Both the position numbers and the translations under genes were made by a program. The notes beneath the pieces are model-generated. The model was not told the origin of the DNA, made no database searches, and saw nothing but the letters and a program-made list of their open reading frames with translations. Source: Clostridium frigidicarnis (GTDB taxonomy: Bacteria; Bacillota; Clostridia; Clostridiales; Clostridiaceae). From it: a stretch of 64,000 bases of DNA. Shown piece after piece: positions 9,647-19,278 of this stretch (positions are counted from its first letter, which is position 1; every line of letters begins with the position of its first letter). The stretch lies in contig NZ_FOKI01000002.1 in assembly GCF_900111985.1 (NCBI RefSeq), forward strand, positions 62,001-126,000, given 5' to 3'.

Positions 9647-11707
9647 TTGAGGATAAGAGAGAGGTTTAAGGAATATAAGATATGCAATAGAGTGCTGATT
9701 TTTATATTTACTTTTATTGTTTCATACGTTATTATAATGACCTCTTTATTTACCAAGAAGTATACATTAACTCCAGGTGAAATTGCTAAAGTTAATATAA
9801 AGGCAACAAAGGAAGTTATTGATAATAAATCTACTCAAATGAAAATTAAACAGGTGATGGATGATGTGCCAAACCAATATACTCAAAAGCCAGAAGTTAA
9901 AAAAACTGCTACAGATTATTTAAATAGTTTTTTTAGTAAATTAAATGCTCAAAGGGCTGCTACATCAGAGGAAAAAGATAAAATTAATAATATTAGAAAT
10001 GATGATAGTGTGTATATTTCAGCAGAGGATATACAAACTATGTTGAGAATTCCTAATGATCAAATAACGGAGTATGAAGCACTAATTTTAGACATTACAA
10101 ATCAAATTTATGATGGCACAATAACTGAGGGAAATAAAGAAGATGTGAGTAAAGCTGTAGATTTGGCAAGCACCAAACTTTCTAAAAGTAAATTTACTAA
10201 GAGCTCTAGGGATGCAGCATTAAATCTTATAAAAGGGCAGATAAAACCTAACTTTTTATATGATAAAGAAAAAACAGAGGAATTAAAAAAACAAGCTACT
10301 AAAAATGTTCAGCCTGTTATGATTCAAAAAAATCAGATTGTTGTTAAAGAAGGAGAACCTATAACTGAAACACAAATAGATATACTTAATGATTTGGGGC
10401 TTTTAAATGATAGTGGTTTTGATTGGTATATATATATTGCATTAGGAGCCTTTGTAGGGTTAGTACAGTTTTTACAGTGGTTATTCTTGAAAAGATATTT
10501 TATTGAAATGTTTAATGATGCAAGTAAAATTTTATTGATAAGTATAATAAATATATCAACATTAGTTCTTGCAAGATGTTTAAGTGTAGCAACACCCTAT
10601 TTAATACCACTTGCATGTGCGCCAATGCTATTAACATTATTATTAAATTATAAGGTTTCACTAACCTTAAGTATTTTAAATGTTATACTCATAAGCAGTA
10701 TTGTTGATTTTAATGTTGAAATAACATTAATAGCTATTTTAAATGCAATAATAGGATCAACTATAATAAAGAAGATGCAACAGAGAAATGATATATTATA
10801 TTCGGCTATATATATAGTGCTTTTTAATGTTATGCTATCATTTACTATGGGATTATTATTATCAAGTAATATATTAGATGTTGTTAAAAAAGCTGGACTT
10901 ATAGGAGTAGCAGGTATGTTATCGGCGGTACTCACAATAGGATTTCTACCGTTTTTTGAAAGTACATTTGATATAGTTACAGTAATAAAATTATTGGAGT
11001 TATCTAACCCAAATCATCCTTTAATGAAGAAAATTTTAATGGAGACTCCAGGAACATATCATCATAGTGTTCTAGTTGCTAATTTAGCTGAAGTTGCAGC
11101 CGAGGAAGTTGGAGGGAATTCAGTTCTTGCAAGAATATCAGCTTATTATCATGATGTTGGAAAAACAAAAAGACCTTATTTCTTTAAAGAAAATCAAATA
11201 GGTAAAGAAAATCCCCATGATAAGATAAGTCCTAACTTAAGTACATTGATAATAACGTCTCATGTAAAAGATGGACTTGAAATGGCAAAAGAACACAATA
11301 TGCCAAAGGTTATACAAGATATAATAGTTCAACATCATGGAACTACTTTGGTTAAATACTTTTATTATACTGCAAAAAAAAATGCAGAAAATCCTGATGA
11401 TATAAATGAAGAGGATTTTAGGTATCCAGGACCTATACCTCAAAGTAAAGAGGCTGGAATAATTATGCTTGCAGATGGAGTTGAAGCAGCTGTAAGGTCA
11501 ATTCCAGAACCAACTCAGGGTAAGATAGAAGAAATGGTTAATAATATCATTAAAGATAAGTTGAATACTGGTCAATTAGATCATTGTGATTTGACTTTAA
11601 AAGATGTAGATAGAATAAGAAAATCATTTTTAAATACATTAAATGGTATTTATCACAAAAGAATTGAATATCCTTCAGATGATAAAAAGCATATAAAGGG
11701 AGTATAA
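9647..11707 (+). CDS. pgpH: PgpH-type membrane c-di-AMP phosphodiesterase (7TM-HD)
   Basis: The 686-residue protein has an N-terminal membrane anchor, an external 7TMR-HDED domain (about 40-260), about seven membrane segments (about 265-455) and a cytoplasmic HD domain with YYHDVGKTKRPYF near residue 500 and QHHGTT near 562. This is the PgpH architecture that hydrolyses c-di-AMP. The start chosen is TTG 9647, eight bases after AAAGAGGG; the in-frame GTG at 9638 overlaps that ribosome site. It lies between yqfD and ybeY, the conserved order. Confidence 0.93.
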   Translation: MRIRERFKEYKICNRVLIFIFTFIVSYVIIMTSLFTKKYTLTPGEIAKVNIKATKEVIDNKSTQMKIKQVMDDVPNQYTQKPEVKKTATDYLNSFFSKLNAQRAATSEEKDKINNIRNDDSVYISAEDIQTMLRIPNDQITEYEALILDITNQIYDGTITEGNKEDVSKAVDLASTKLSKSKFTKSSRDAALNLIKGQIKPNFLYDKEKTEELKKQATKNVQPVMIQKNQIVVKEGEPITETQIDILNDLGLLNDSGFDWYIYIALGAFVGLVQFLQWLFLKRYFIEMFNDASKILLISIINISTLVLARCLSVATPYLIPLACAPMLLTLLLNYKVSLTLSILNVILISSIVDFNVEITLIAILNAIIGSTIIKKMQQRNDILYSAIYIVLFNVMLSFTMGLLLSSNILDVVKKAGLIGVAGMLSAVLTIGFLPFFESTFDIVTVIKLLELSNPNHPLMKKILMETPGTYHHSVLVANLAEVAAEEVGGNSVLARISAYYHDVGKTKRPYFFKENQIGKENPHDKISPNLSTLIITSHVKDGLEMAKEHNMPKVIQDIIVQHHGTTLVKYFYYTAKKNAENPDDINEEDFRYPGPIPQSKEAGIIMLADGVEAAVRSIPEPTQGKIEEMVNNIIKDKLNTGQLDHCDLTLKDVDRIRKSFLNTLNGIYHKRIEYPSDDKKHIKGV

Positions 11708-11713
11708 GCAGCA

Positions 11714-12214
11714 ATGATATATTTAGAAAATGAACAAGAAATATTAGAAGTAACGAAAGACTTTGAAAATAAGCTTAAAGAAGTTATAGATTTTGCATTA
11801 AGAGAGGAAAAAGTTCATATACCTTATGAGGTTTCTGTTTTGCTTGTAGATAATGAAAAAATTAGGGGTATAAATAGTGAGCATAGAGGAATTGATAAAG
11901 CAACGGATGTTTTATCTTTTCCGCAACTTAATTACCCTAAAGGATATGTTTTTAAGGATGTTTATATAGAACATAAATTTTCACCATGTGAATTAGATGG
12001 TGAAGACTTAGTATTAGGAGATATAGTTTTATCTCTTGAAAGAGCAAATGAGCAGAGTGTAGAGTATGGACATAGTTTTCTAAGAGAATGTTGTTACCTT
12101 GTAGTACACTCGGTTTTACATCTTTTGGGGTATGACCATATGGAAGAAGAAGAAAAAGATCTTATGAGAAAAAGAGAAGAAGAGATTCTTTGCAAACTAA
12201 ATATAACTAGGTAA
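11714..12214 (+). CDS. ybeY: YbeY endoribonuclease / rRNA maturation factor
   Basis: The 166-residue protein carries the zinc motif [11 protein letters not shown] near residues 132-142 (H-x3-H-x5-H), diagnostic of YbeY, and the STDVLSFP-like stretch ATDVLSFP in the middle. YbeY acts in 16S rRNA 3'-end maturation and ribosome quality control. It starts 6 bases after pgpH, so the two are probably co-transcribed. A terminator follows. Confidence 0.95.
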   Translation: MIYLENEQEILEVTKDFENKLKEVIDFALREEKVHIPYEVSVLLVDNEKIRGINSEHRGIDKATDVLSFPQLNYPKGYVFKDVYIEHKFSPCELDGEDLVLGDIVLSLERANEQSVEYGHSFLRECCYLVVHSVLHLLGYDHMEEEEKDLMRKREEEILCKLNITR

Positions 12215-12223
12215 TAAAAAATT

Positions 12224-12255
12224 AGAAATTCAGCTTATTGCTGAATTTCTTATTT
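12224..12255 (+). terminator. Terminator after ybeY
   Basis: An 11-bp stem (AGAAATTCAGC with GCTGAATTTCT) has a 5-base loop and ends with TATTT. It separates the pgpH-ybeY transcript from dgkA. Confidence 0.7.
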
Positions 12256-12336
12256 GATTATATGAAGATAAAAATAATAATAAATATGGATAATAGACGA
12301 AATATTTGCGAAACTTATACAGTATGGGGTGATTTT

Positions 12337-13035
12337 ATGAAACTTAGAAAACTTGTAGATTCCTTTAATTATGCTATAGAAGGTATTATATATGCAATAA
12401 GAACTCAAAGAAATATGAAAATACATATGATAGCTACATTATTAGTACTAACAATATGTTTCTTTTATGATCTATCTAAAATAGAACTTTTGATAATTGG
12501 AATAACTATCACTATGGTTATAGCAGCTGAATTAGTAAATACAGCAATAGAGGCTGCTGTAGATGCAACAACAAATTTTTATCATCCTTTAGCTAAGATA
12601 GCAAAAAATGTTGCAGCTGGAGCAGTACTAGTTACAGCTATTAATTCGTTATTTGTTGGATATATAATATTCTGGGATAAGATAACAGAAATAGTATTTA
12701 CAACAGCAAATAAAATAAAACAATCAGAACCCTATATGATATTTATAATTTTAGCTATTGTATGTGTTGCAACTCTTGTTGTAAAAGCCATATATGGGGA
12801 GGGAACTCCGTTAAAGGGAGGAATGCCAAGTGGGCATAGTGCTATATCTTTTTCATTAGCAACAATAATGGCATTAATAACAGAAGAACCATTAGTTGTA
12901 ATGATAGGTTATATACTAGCTCTCATAGTGGCACAAAGCAGGGTAGATTCGGAAGTCCATTCCATATTAGAAGTTATATGTGGAGGAGTATTTGGGACTT
13001 TGCTAACTCTACTTATTTTCAAATTACTATCTTAA
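12337..13035 (+). CDS. dgkA: Undecaprenol/diacylglycerol kinase fused to a PAP2 lipid phosphatase
   Basis: The 232-residue protein has two parts. Residues about 1-125 are a DgkA-type kinase with the signature ELVNTAIEAAVD near residue 65. Residues about 130-232 are a PAP2-family phosphatase with KGGMPSGHSAISF near residue 160 and R-x(3)-EVHS near residue 205. In Gram-positives DgkA makes undecaprenyl phosphate from undecaprenol, while PAP2 enzymes remove phosphate from undecaprenyl pyrophosphate or related lipids, so both steps may feed the lipid carrier pool. The ATG at 12337 follows GGGGTGA. Confidence 0.9.
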   Translation: MKLRKLVDSFNYAIEGIIYAIRTQRNMKIHMIATLLVLTICFFYDLSKIELLIIGITITMVIAAELVNTAIEAAVDATTNFYHPLAKIAKNVAAGAVLVTAINSLFVGYIIFWDKITEIVFTTANKIKQSEPYMIFIILAIVCVATLVVKAIYGEGTPLKGGMPSGHSAISFSLATIMALITEEPLVVMIGYILALIVAQSRVDSEVHSILEVICGGVFGTLLTLLIFKLLS

Positions 13036-13068
13036 TTTTTAATAATATGAGGATGTAATGCATTAATA

Positions 13069-13096
13069 TTGAAATAGATATAAATAGTGTTATAAT
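13069..13096 (+). promoter_or_regulatory. Sigma-A type promoter for cdd-era
   Basis: TTGAAA at 13069-13074 and TATAAT at 13091-13096 are 16 bases apart, 38 bases upstream of cdd. Confidence 0.65.
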
Positions 13097-13133
13097 TTAT
13101 ATACAAGAAGTTCTATCAAAGGAGGTATATACT

Positions 13134-13541
13134 ATGTTAGACTATAATGTATTAATAGAAAAGGCAATAAATGCAAGAGAGATGGCTTATGCACCATATT
13201 CAAATTTTAAGGTGGGAGCTGCAGTATTAACTGACGATGGAAGTATATATACTGGATGTAATATCGAAAATGCCTCCTATGGAGCAACAAATTGTGCAGA
13301 AAGAACTGCCATATTTAAAGCAGTATCTGAAGGTTATACAACAATTAAAGCTATTGCTGTAATTGGAGACGTAAATAGCTACACATATCCATGTGGGATA
13401 TGTAGGCAAGTAATGGTAGAGTTTGCAGAGAGTTCAGATATGCCTATATTTATAGTGAAAAATAAAAATGAGTATATTAAAACAACTTTAGAAGAAATAT
13501 TACCAGGAAGTTTTGGAAAAAAAGATTTAGAGAAAGCTTAG
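13134..13541 (+). CDS. cdd: Cytidine deaminase
   Basis: The 135-residue protein has the zinc site CAERTAIF near residue 54 (catalytic Glu in C-A-E) and PCGICRQ near residue 86, as in tetrameric cytidine deaminases. It converts cytidine and deoxycytidine to uridine forms in pyrimidine salvage. The ribosome site AAAGGAGGTAT precedes the ATG. It lies 10 bases before era, the normal dgkA-cdd-era order. Confidence 0.96.
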   Translation: MLDYNVLIEKAINAREMAYAPYSNFKVGAAVLTDDGSIYTGCNIENASYGATNCAERTAIFKAVSEGYTTIKAIAVIGDVNSYTYPCGICRQVMVEFAESSDMPIFIVKNKNEYIKTTLEEILPGSFGKKDLEKA

Positions 13542-13551
13542 GAGGAAATTA

Positions 13552-14442
13552 ATGTTTAAATCAGGATTTGTAACAATTATAGGAAGACCTAATGTAGGAA
13601 AATCAACATTACTTAATCATATTATGGGAGAAAAGTTATCAATAGTATCATCAAAACCTCAAACTACTAGAAATAATATTCAAACAGTATTAACTAGTGA
13701 AGAGTATCAAATGGTATTTGTTGATACTCCAGGTATTCATAAACCAAGACATAAGCTAGGTGAGTACATGGTAAAAGTAGCAAAAGATGCATTGAAGGAA
13801 GTTGATGTAGTTCTTTTTTTAACTAATCCTAGTGATGAAATAGGAAAAGGAGATTCAATGATTCTGGAGCAGCTAAGAGAAATAGATGTACCAGTATATC
13901 TTGTTTTAAATAAAATTGATGAAAATACTCAAGAAAGAGTTGCGAAAACATTAAAAGCTTATAGTGATTTCTTTCCGTTTAAAGAGATAATCCCAATATC
14001 AGCTTTAAAGGGTAAAAACGTAGAGACTTTATTAGATCTTATGAAAAAGGAATTACCAGAAGGACCTCAATATTATCCTGCCGAAATGATAACAGATGTT
14101 CAAGAAAGATTCATAGTTTCAGAGACTGTAAGAGAAAAAGCTCTAAGGCTTTTATCAGAAGAAGTTCCACATGGTATAGCCGTAGATATAATCCAAATGA
14201 AGAAAAATGAAATAGGAACATACCATATAGAAGTTGATTTACTATGTGAAAAGGCATCCCATAAGGGAATAATCATAGGCAAGAACGGTCAGACCTTAAA
14301 GAAAATAGGAGAATATGCAAGAAAAGATTTAGAGAAATTTTTAAATTGTAAAGTAAACTTAAAAATATGGGTTAAGGTAAGAAAAGAATGGAGAGATAAT
14401 CCTATGCTTCTTAAGGAATTAGGATATAAGAATAAAAAGTAA
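13552..14442 (+). CDS. era: Era GTPase, 30S ribosome assembly
   Basis: The 296-residue protein has G motifs GRPNVGKS (residues 11-18), VDTPGIHKP and NKID, and a C-terminal KH RNA-binding domain (about 200-285) containing [14 protein letters not shown]. Era binds the 3' end of 16S rRNA and supports 30S maturation. The ribosome site TTAGGAGGAAATT precedes the ATG. recO follows within 15 bases. Confidence 0.97.
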   Translation: MFKSGFVTIIGRPNVGKSTLLNHIMGEKLSIVSSKPQTTRNNIQTVLTSEEYQMVFVDTPGIHKPRHKLGEYMVKVAKDALKEVDVVLFLTNPSDEIGKGDSMILEQLREIDVPVYLVLNKIDENTQERVAKTLKAYSDFFPFKEIIPISALKGKNVETLLDLMKKELPEGPQYYPAEMITDVQERFIVSETVREKALRLLSEEVPHGIAVDIIQMKKNEIGTYHIEVDLLCEKASHKGIIIGKNGQTLKKIGEYARKDLEKFLNCKVNLKIWVKVRKEWRDNPMLLKELGYKNKK

Positions 14443-14456
14443 AGGGGAGAGAAACG

Positions 14457-15203
14457 CTGGCACTAGTTAAGACTAATGGAATAGTAATAAAAGATCAGGA
14501 TTATAAAGAGAATGATAAGCTTTTATGGATATTCAGTGAAAAACTAGGCAAAATCACAGTGGTAGCTAAGGGAGCGAAGAAAAATAACAATAAACTTTTT
14601 TCTTCAGCTCTACCTTTATGTTTTGGAGAATATATTCTATTTAAAGGTAAGGGAATTCCTAACATAAGCGAGGCAAGGGTTATAAACTCTTTTAGAGGAT
14701 GTCTAGAGGATTTAGAAAAGCTTACATATACAACATATTTATGTGAACTTATTGACATATCTATGGTAGAAGAAGAACCAAATTATGAATTATTCAAGGA
14801 ATTTATAACATCATTATATTTACTAAGCTCAGGAGCACTAGACCATGAGCTTTTGGTTAGATCATTTGAACTAAAACTCCTAAAATCAACTGGGTATGGA
14901 TTAGATTTAAACAAGTGCTGTGTATGCAAAAGAAACATAGCATACTGTGATTATATAAGTCTATCTCAAGGTGGAGGAGTTTGTTTTAATTGTGAAAAAA
15001 AGTATGGAATAGAGGTTTCATCCGAAACTTATAATATTTTAAGGTATTTAAATCAATACCCGGTACAAAGTATATATAAACTTAGGTTAAATAAGGTTAT
15101 AAAAAAGGAACTTCAAGATATTATGATAAATATAATTTACAATGTTTATCAAAGAAAACCAAAAAGCTTAGAAATGTTAAGATTAATAAAGGATGGTGAA
15201 TAA
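14457..15203 (+). CDS. recO: RecO, recombination mediator (non-standard CTG start inferred)
   Basis: The frame encodes 248 residues beginning (M)ALVKTNGIVIKDQDYKE, the normal start of clostridial RecO. An OB-fold comes first, then helices and a zinc site near residues 154-185 (CCVC and CFNC). No ATG, GTG or TTG exists in this frame between the era stop and GTG 14559, which would delete 34 conserved residues. The CTG at 14457 sits 7 bases after AAAGGGGAGA, so it, or less likely the ACG at 14454, is the probable start. RecO loads RecA with RecR and RecF. The C-terminus overlaps the next frame. Confidence 0.88.
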   Translation: MALVKTNGIVIKDQDYKENDKLLWIFSEKLGKITVVAKGAKKNNNKLFSSALPLCFGEYILFKGKGIPNISEARVINSFRGCLEDLEKLTYTTYLCELIDISMVEEEPNYELFKEFITSLYLLSSGALDHELLVRSFELKLLKSTGYGLDLNKCCVCKRNIAYCDYISLSQGGGVCFNCEKKYGIEVSSETYNILRYLNQYPVQSIYKLRLNKVIKKELQDIMINIIYNVYQRKPKSLEMLRLIKDGE

Positions 15204-15204
15204 A

Positions 15205-15771
15205 GTGAATGAGAGTTATTTAGAAAAACTTGATTTAATAAGAGAAAGAGTAGGGGTTTCTTATAAAGAAGCGAAGGAAGCTCTAGAAATATGTAGTGGA
15301 GATGTTGTTGAAGCTATAATTTATTTAGAAGATAAAAAAATAGAAAATCCTTCTCCAGTTTTTACAACTTTAGAAGGATTTAAAAAGTGGCTTATGGAAT
15401 TAATAGGTAAGGGGAATATAAACAGAATAAAGATAAAAAAAGAAGATAAAGTTTTAGTAAATGTTCCAGTTAATGCTGGAGTAGCAGTAGGGTTTATAGC
15501 TGTAATTTGGACTCCAATTATGCTAGCATCAGTAGCTACAGCAGTTGTGGCAAGACTTACTATAGAAATTACAAAAGCAGATGGAAGTGTGGAAATTGTT
15601 AATACCGTAATAAAGAATTCAGTTCAAGATGTAGGTAATAAGTTAGGATATTTTGCTAATAACTTAAAAGATAAGGTTAAAAACAGAAATTCTAATGAAG
15701 AAATTATTATTGATGATGAACCTATATATAAATATTCTGTTACCTTCGATGATCTTAATGATAAAAAATAA
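15205..15771 (+). CDS. UBA-like domain protein (DUF4342 type)
   Basis: The protein has about 188 residues. It begins with a UBA/TS-N-like helical domain (about 3-45, with YKEAKEALEICSGDVVEAI), then a basic patch, one hydrophobic segment (about 90-115) and a charged tail. Proteins of this layout sit after recO in clostridia; no function is established. Possible starts are ATG 15193, GTG 15196 and GTG 15205. The last is favoured because GGATGGTGA lies 5 bases before it. Coupling to the recO stop at 15203 is likely. Confidence 0.75.
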   Translation: MNESYLEKLDLIRERVGVSYKEAKEALEICSGDVVEAIIYLEDKKIENPSPVFTTLEGFKKWLMELIGKGNINRIKIKKEDKVLVNVPVNAGVAVGFIAVIWTPIMLASVATAVVARLTIEITKADGSVEIVNTVIKNSVQDVGNKLGYFANNLKDKVKNRNSNEEIIIDDEPIYKYSVTFDDLNDKK

Positions 15772-15803
15772 TATTAAAACCTTCAAAAAGTTCAATAAAG
15801 AGG

Positions 15804-15832
15804 TGTACAGATAAAAAGAAGCAGTGTATAAT
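15804..15832 (+). promoter_or_regulatory. Probable promoter of the ccpN-like gene
   Basis: TGTACA (15804-15809) and a perfect TATAAT (15827-15832) are 17 bases apart. The -10 overlaps an AT-rich imperfect palindrome (ATACTTGTATATAGTGTAT), which could be an operator. Confidence 0.5.
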
Positions 15833-15901
15833 ACTTGTATATAGTGTATCACATTTAACTAATAATATATGCTATATAACAGAGAGAAAGAGGTGAGGGC
15901 G

Positions 15902-16534
15902 TTGAAGTTAACACCAAGACAACAAGAAATTATTAGATTAGTAAAAGAAGGACAGCCGATAACTAGCGAATCACTAGCAAGAACCCTAGGGGTTACTAGA
16001 GCAGCATTAAGACCAGATTTAGCAATTTTAACTATGACAGGAATATTAGAGGCTAGACCAAAGGTAGGATATATATATTCTCAGAAGCCCTCTCACAGCA
16101 TGGTATATGATTATATAATTCATATAAAGGTAAAAGATGTAATGTCATCACCAGTGGTTGTTAATGAAGAAACCACAGTATATGATGCAATAGTGCATTT
16201 ATTCTTAAATGATGTTGGAACTTTATTTGTAGAAAATAAAGGCACATTAGTAGGTGCAGTTTCAAGAAAAGATTTTCTGAAAATAGCTATAGGAGGTACA
16301 GATATACACAAAGTACCAGTTGGAGTTATAATGACAAGAATGCCAAATATAGTATTTGTAGAAAAAGAAGATAGTGGATACTTAAGTGCTCAAAGAATTA
16401 TAGAACATGAGGTAGATAGTCTACCTGTAGTGGAAAGAGTCTTTGAGGATGAAAAAGAAGTTTTAAAAATCGTGGGCAAGATTTCTAAAACTAATATTAC
16501 AAAATTATTTGTTAACATGGGCAAAAATAAATAA
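15902..16534 (+). CDS. ccpN: CcpN-like HTH and CBS-domain transcriptional repressor
   Basis: The protein has about 210 residues. The N-terminal winged helix (about 1-60) starts LKLTPRQQEIIRLVKEG and includes RAALRPDLAILTMTGILEA, close to CcpN of Bacillus. Two CBS domains (about 75-205) follow, with VGTLFVENKGTLVGAVSRKDFL and VIMTRMPNI. CcpN represses gluconeogenic genes and senses nucleotide or energy state. The start chosen is TTG 15902 after AGAGGTGAG; GTG 15893 is an alternative. It directly precedes ppdK, its likely target. In Bacillus the ccpN partner yqfL encodes the PPDK-regulator family, found here at 58159. Confidence 0.88.
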   Translation: MKLTPRQQEIIRLVKEGQPITSESLARTLGVTRAALRPDLAILTMTGILEARPKVGYIYSQKPSHSMVYDYIIHIKVKDVMSSPVVVNEETTVYDAIVHLFLNDVGTLFVENKGTLVGAVSRKDFLKIAIGGTDIHKVPVGVIMTRMPNIVFVEKEDSGYLSAQRIIEHEVDSLPVVERVFEDEKEVLKIVGKISKTNITKLFVNMGKNK

Positions 16535-16543
16535 TTTGACTTT

Positions 16544-16563
16544 TAGGGGGAACTCTTCCCCTA
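16544..16563 (+). other. Short hairpin in the ccpN-ppdK gap
   Basis: AGGGG pairs with CCCCT around an 8-base loop, 42 bases before ppdK. There is no clear T run, so it may be a weak terminator or a leader stem for ppdK. Confidence 0.3.
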
Positions 16564-16604
16564 TTAGTATATATATTCTTAAAGAATTGTAAGGAGTGTT
16601 AATA

Positions 16605-19235
16605 ATGGGCAAGAAGAAATATGTGTATTTATTTAATGAGGGAGAAGCATCAATGAAAAACCTTTTAGGAGGTAAGGGTGCAAACTTAGCTGAAATGACT
16701 AATTTAGGCATTCCAGTACCTAAGGGATTTACTGTTACAACTGAGGCATGTAACAAGTATTATGAAGATGGTGAAAAAATTTCACAAGAAATAATAGAGG
16801 AAATATATGAAAAGCTAGAAGTTCTTGAAAAAGAAACTGGAAAAGGATTTGGAAGCTTAGATAATCCACTACTTGTATCGGTAAGGTCAGGTGCAAGAGC
16901 ATCTATGCCAGGAATGATGGATACAATTTTAAATCTTGGATTAAATGAAAATACAGTAAAAGTCATGGCTGAAAAAACAAATAATCCTAGATTTGCATAT
17001 GATTCTTTCAGAAGATTCATACAAATGTTCTCAGATGTTGTTATGGGAATAGAAAAAAGAAATTTTGAAGACTTATTAGATAAAATGAAAGAAAAAAAAG
17101 GTGCTAAGTTCGATACAGATTTAAATTCTGAAGACTTAAAAGAACTAGTTAGGCAATTTAAAGAATTATATAGAAAAGAAATGGGAAATGAATTTCCAGA
17201 GGATCCAAAATCTCAATTAATAGAATCAGTTAAGGCTGTTTTTAGATCATGGAATAATCCAAGGGCTATTGTTTATAGAAGATTAAATGACATACCAGGA
17301 GAGTGGGGAACTGCTGTAAACGTTCAAGAGATGGTGTTTGGTAATAAGGGAAATACATCAGGAACAGGAGTTGCATTTTCAAGAAATCCATCTACTGGAG
17401 AAAAGAAAATATTTGCTGAGTACTTAATGAATGCTCAAGGAGAAGATGTTGTTGCAGGTATAAGAACACCAGAACCTATAGAAAAATTAAATCAGGACAT
17501 GCCTAGCATATATGAGCAATTTATGGGGATCGTAAATACTTTGGAAAATCATTATAGGGACATGCAAGACATGGAGTTTACTATAGAAGAAGGCAAACTA
17601 TATTTCTTGCAAACTAGAAATGGGAAGAGAACAGCTCAAGCTGCTTTAAAAATAGCTGTTGATTTAGTGGAAGAGAAGATGCTTTCTAAAGAAGAAGCAG
17701 TTTTAAAGGTTGAACCAAAACAATTAGACAGTTTATTACATCCAGCGTTTGATGAAAGGGTTCTTAAAGTATCAAATCCTATAGCTAAAGGACTTCCAGC
17801 ATCACCAGGAGCAGCATGTGGTAAAATATCATTTACAGCAGAAGAAGCTAAGCAAAGAGCTGAAAAGGGAGAGAAGGTTGTACTTGTTAGATTAGAAACC
17901 TCTCCAGAAGATATAGAAGGTATGATAGCTGCAGAAGGTATTTTAACAGTTAGAGGTGGTATGACTTCTCATGCTGCGGTTGTTGCTAGAGGAATGGGAA
18001 CTTGTTGTGTTGCAGGTTGCGGAGAATTAAGGGTAAATGAAGAAAAGAAAACCTTAGAAGTAGGCGGAAAAGTTTATACTTCTGAAGATTATATTTCTAT
18101 AGATGGGTCAACAGGTAGTGTATATGGAAGTTCTATAGGGACAGTGGAACCGAAAATAAGTGGGCATTTTGAAATCTTTATGAAGTGGGCAGATGAAATA
18201 AGATCATTAAAAGTTAGAACAAATGCAGATACTCCAAGAGATGCTAAGCAAGCTGTTGAATTTGGAGCAGAAGGCATAGGGCTTTGTAGAACAGAGCATA
18301 TGTTCTTTGCGGAAGATAGAATAATGGCAGTTAGAGAAATGATTGTTTCTAAAAATGAAGAACAAAGAAGAAAAGCATTAGAGAAAATTTTACCAATGCA
18401 AAGAGAAGATTTTGTTGGAATATATGAGGCTATGGAATTTAGACCATGTACAATAAGACTATTAGATCCACCTCTACATGAATTCTTACCTCATGATGAG
18501 GAAGATATCAAAGAGTTAGCTAAGGAACTTGATATAACTTTTGATGATTTAAAGTCAACAATTGATTCTCTACATGAGTTCAATCCAATGATGGGACATA
18601 GAGGTTGTAGACTAGCTGTTTCTTATCCAGAGATTGCAGAAATGCAAACAAGGGCTATAATAGAAGCTGCATGTAAGGTAAAGGAAGAAAAGGGATATGA
18701 TATTGTTCCAGAAATAATGATTCCTTTAGTTGGAGAACTAAAAGAGCTTAAATTTGTAAAAGATATAGTTGTTAAAACAGCAGATTCTATATTGAAAGAG
18801 AAAAATATAGATATGAAATATATGGTTGGAACAATGATAGAAGTTCCAAGAGCAGCTGTTACAGCTGATGAAATAGCAAAGGAAGCTGAATTCTTCTCCT
18901 TTGGAACTAATGATTTAACTCAAATGACCTTTGGATTCTCAAGGGATGATGCAGGTAAATTTTTAAATGATTATTATAGCAGAAAAATATATGAATCAGA
19001 TCCATTTGCTAGATTGGATCAAACAGGAGTAGGGGCTCTTGTTAAAATGGCTGCTGAAAAAGGTAGAGCAACTAGAAAAGGTATTAAATTAGGAATATGT
19101 GGAGAACATGGAGGAGACCCATCCTCAGTTGAGTTCTGTCATGATATAGGATTAAACTATGTATCATGCTCACCATTCAGAGTTCCCCTTGCTAGACTTG
19201 CGGCAGCGCAGGCTCAAGTGAAAAATAAAAGATAA
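16605..19235 (+). CDS. ppdK: Pyruvate, phosphate dikinase
   Basis: The 876-residue protein is full length. It has the N-terminal ATP-grasp domain, the central swivelling phosphohistidine domain with GGMTSHAAVVARGMG near residues 451-465 (catalytic His; the Thr two residues before it is the site used by PDRP), and the C-terminal PEP/pyruvate barrel with CGEHGGDPSS. It interconverts pyruvate, ATP and phosphate with PEP, AMP and pyrophosphate. The ATG at 16605 follows AAGGAGTG. Its regulatory protein is encoded far away at 58159-58956. Confidence 0.97.
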   Translation: MGKKKYVYLFNEGEASMKNLLGGKGANLAEMTNLGIPVPKGFTVTTEACNKYYEDGEKISQEIIEEIYEKLEVLEKETGKGFGSLDNPLLVSVRSGARASMPGMMDTILNLGLNENTVKVMAEKTNNPRFAYDSFRRFIQMFSDVVMGIEKRNFEDLLDKMKEKKGAKFDTDLNSEDLKELVRQFKELYRKEMGNEFPEDPKSQLIESVKAVFRSWNNPRAIVYRRLNDIPGEWGTAVNVQEMVFGNKGNTSGTGVAFSRNPSTGEKKIFAEYLMNAQGEDVVAGIRTPEPIEKLNQDMPSIYEQFMGIVNTLENHYRDMQDMEFTIEEGKLYFLQTRNGKRTAQAALKIAVDLVEEKMLSKEEAVLKVEPKQLDSLLHPAFDERVLKVSNPIAKGLPASPGAACGKISFTAEEAKQRAEKGEKVVLVRLETSPEDIEGMIAAEGILTVRGGMTSHAAVVARGMGTCCVAGCGELRVNEEKKTLEVGGKVYTSEDYISIDGSTGSVYGSSIGTVEPKISGHFEIFMKWADEIRSLKVRTNADTPRDAKQAVEFGAEGIGLCRTEHMFFAEDRIMAVREMIVSKNEEQRRKALEKILPMQREDFVGIYEAMEFRPCTIRLLDPPLHEFLPHDEEDIKELAKELDITFDDLKSTIDSLHEFNPMMGHRGCRLAVSYPEIAEMQTRAIIEAACKVKEEKGYDIVPEIMIPLVGELKELKFVKDIVVKTADSILKEKNIDMKYMVGTMIEVPRAAVTADEIAKEAEFFSFGTNDLTQMTFGFSRDDAGKFLNDYYSRKIYESDPFARLDQTGVGALVKMAAEKGRATRKGIKLGICGEHGGDPSSVEFCHDIGLNYVSCSPFRVPLARLAAAQAQVKNKR

Positions 19236-19240
19236 TATGG

Positions 19241-19268
19241 AAAAGCTCCATTGATTGTGGAGCTTTTT
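19241..19268 (+). terminator. Terminator after ppdK
   Basis: The stem AAAGCTCCA pairs with TGGAGCTTT around a 7-base loop and ends in TTT. It lies between ppdK and the convergent cotS-like gene and may serve both strands. Confidence 0.85.
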
Positions 19269-19278
19269 ACTTTTGATA

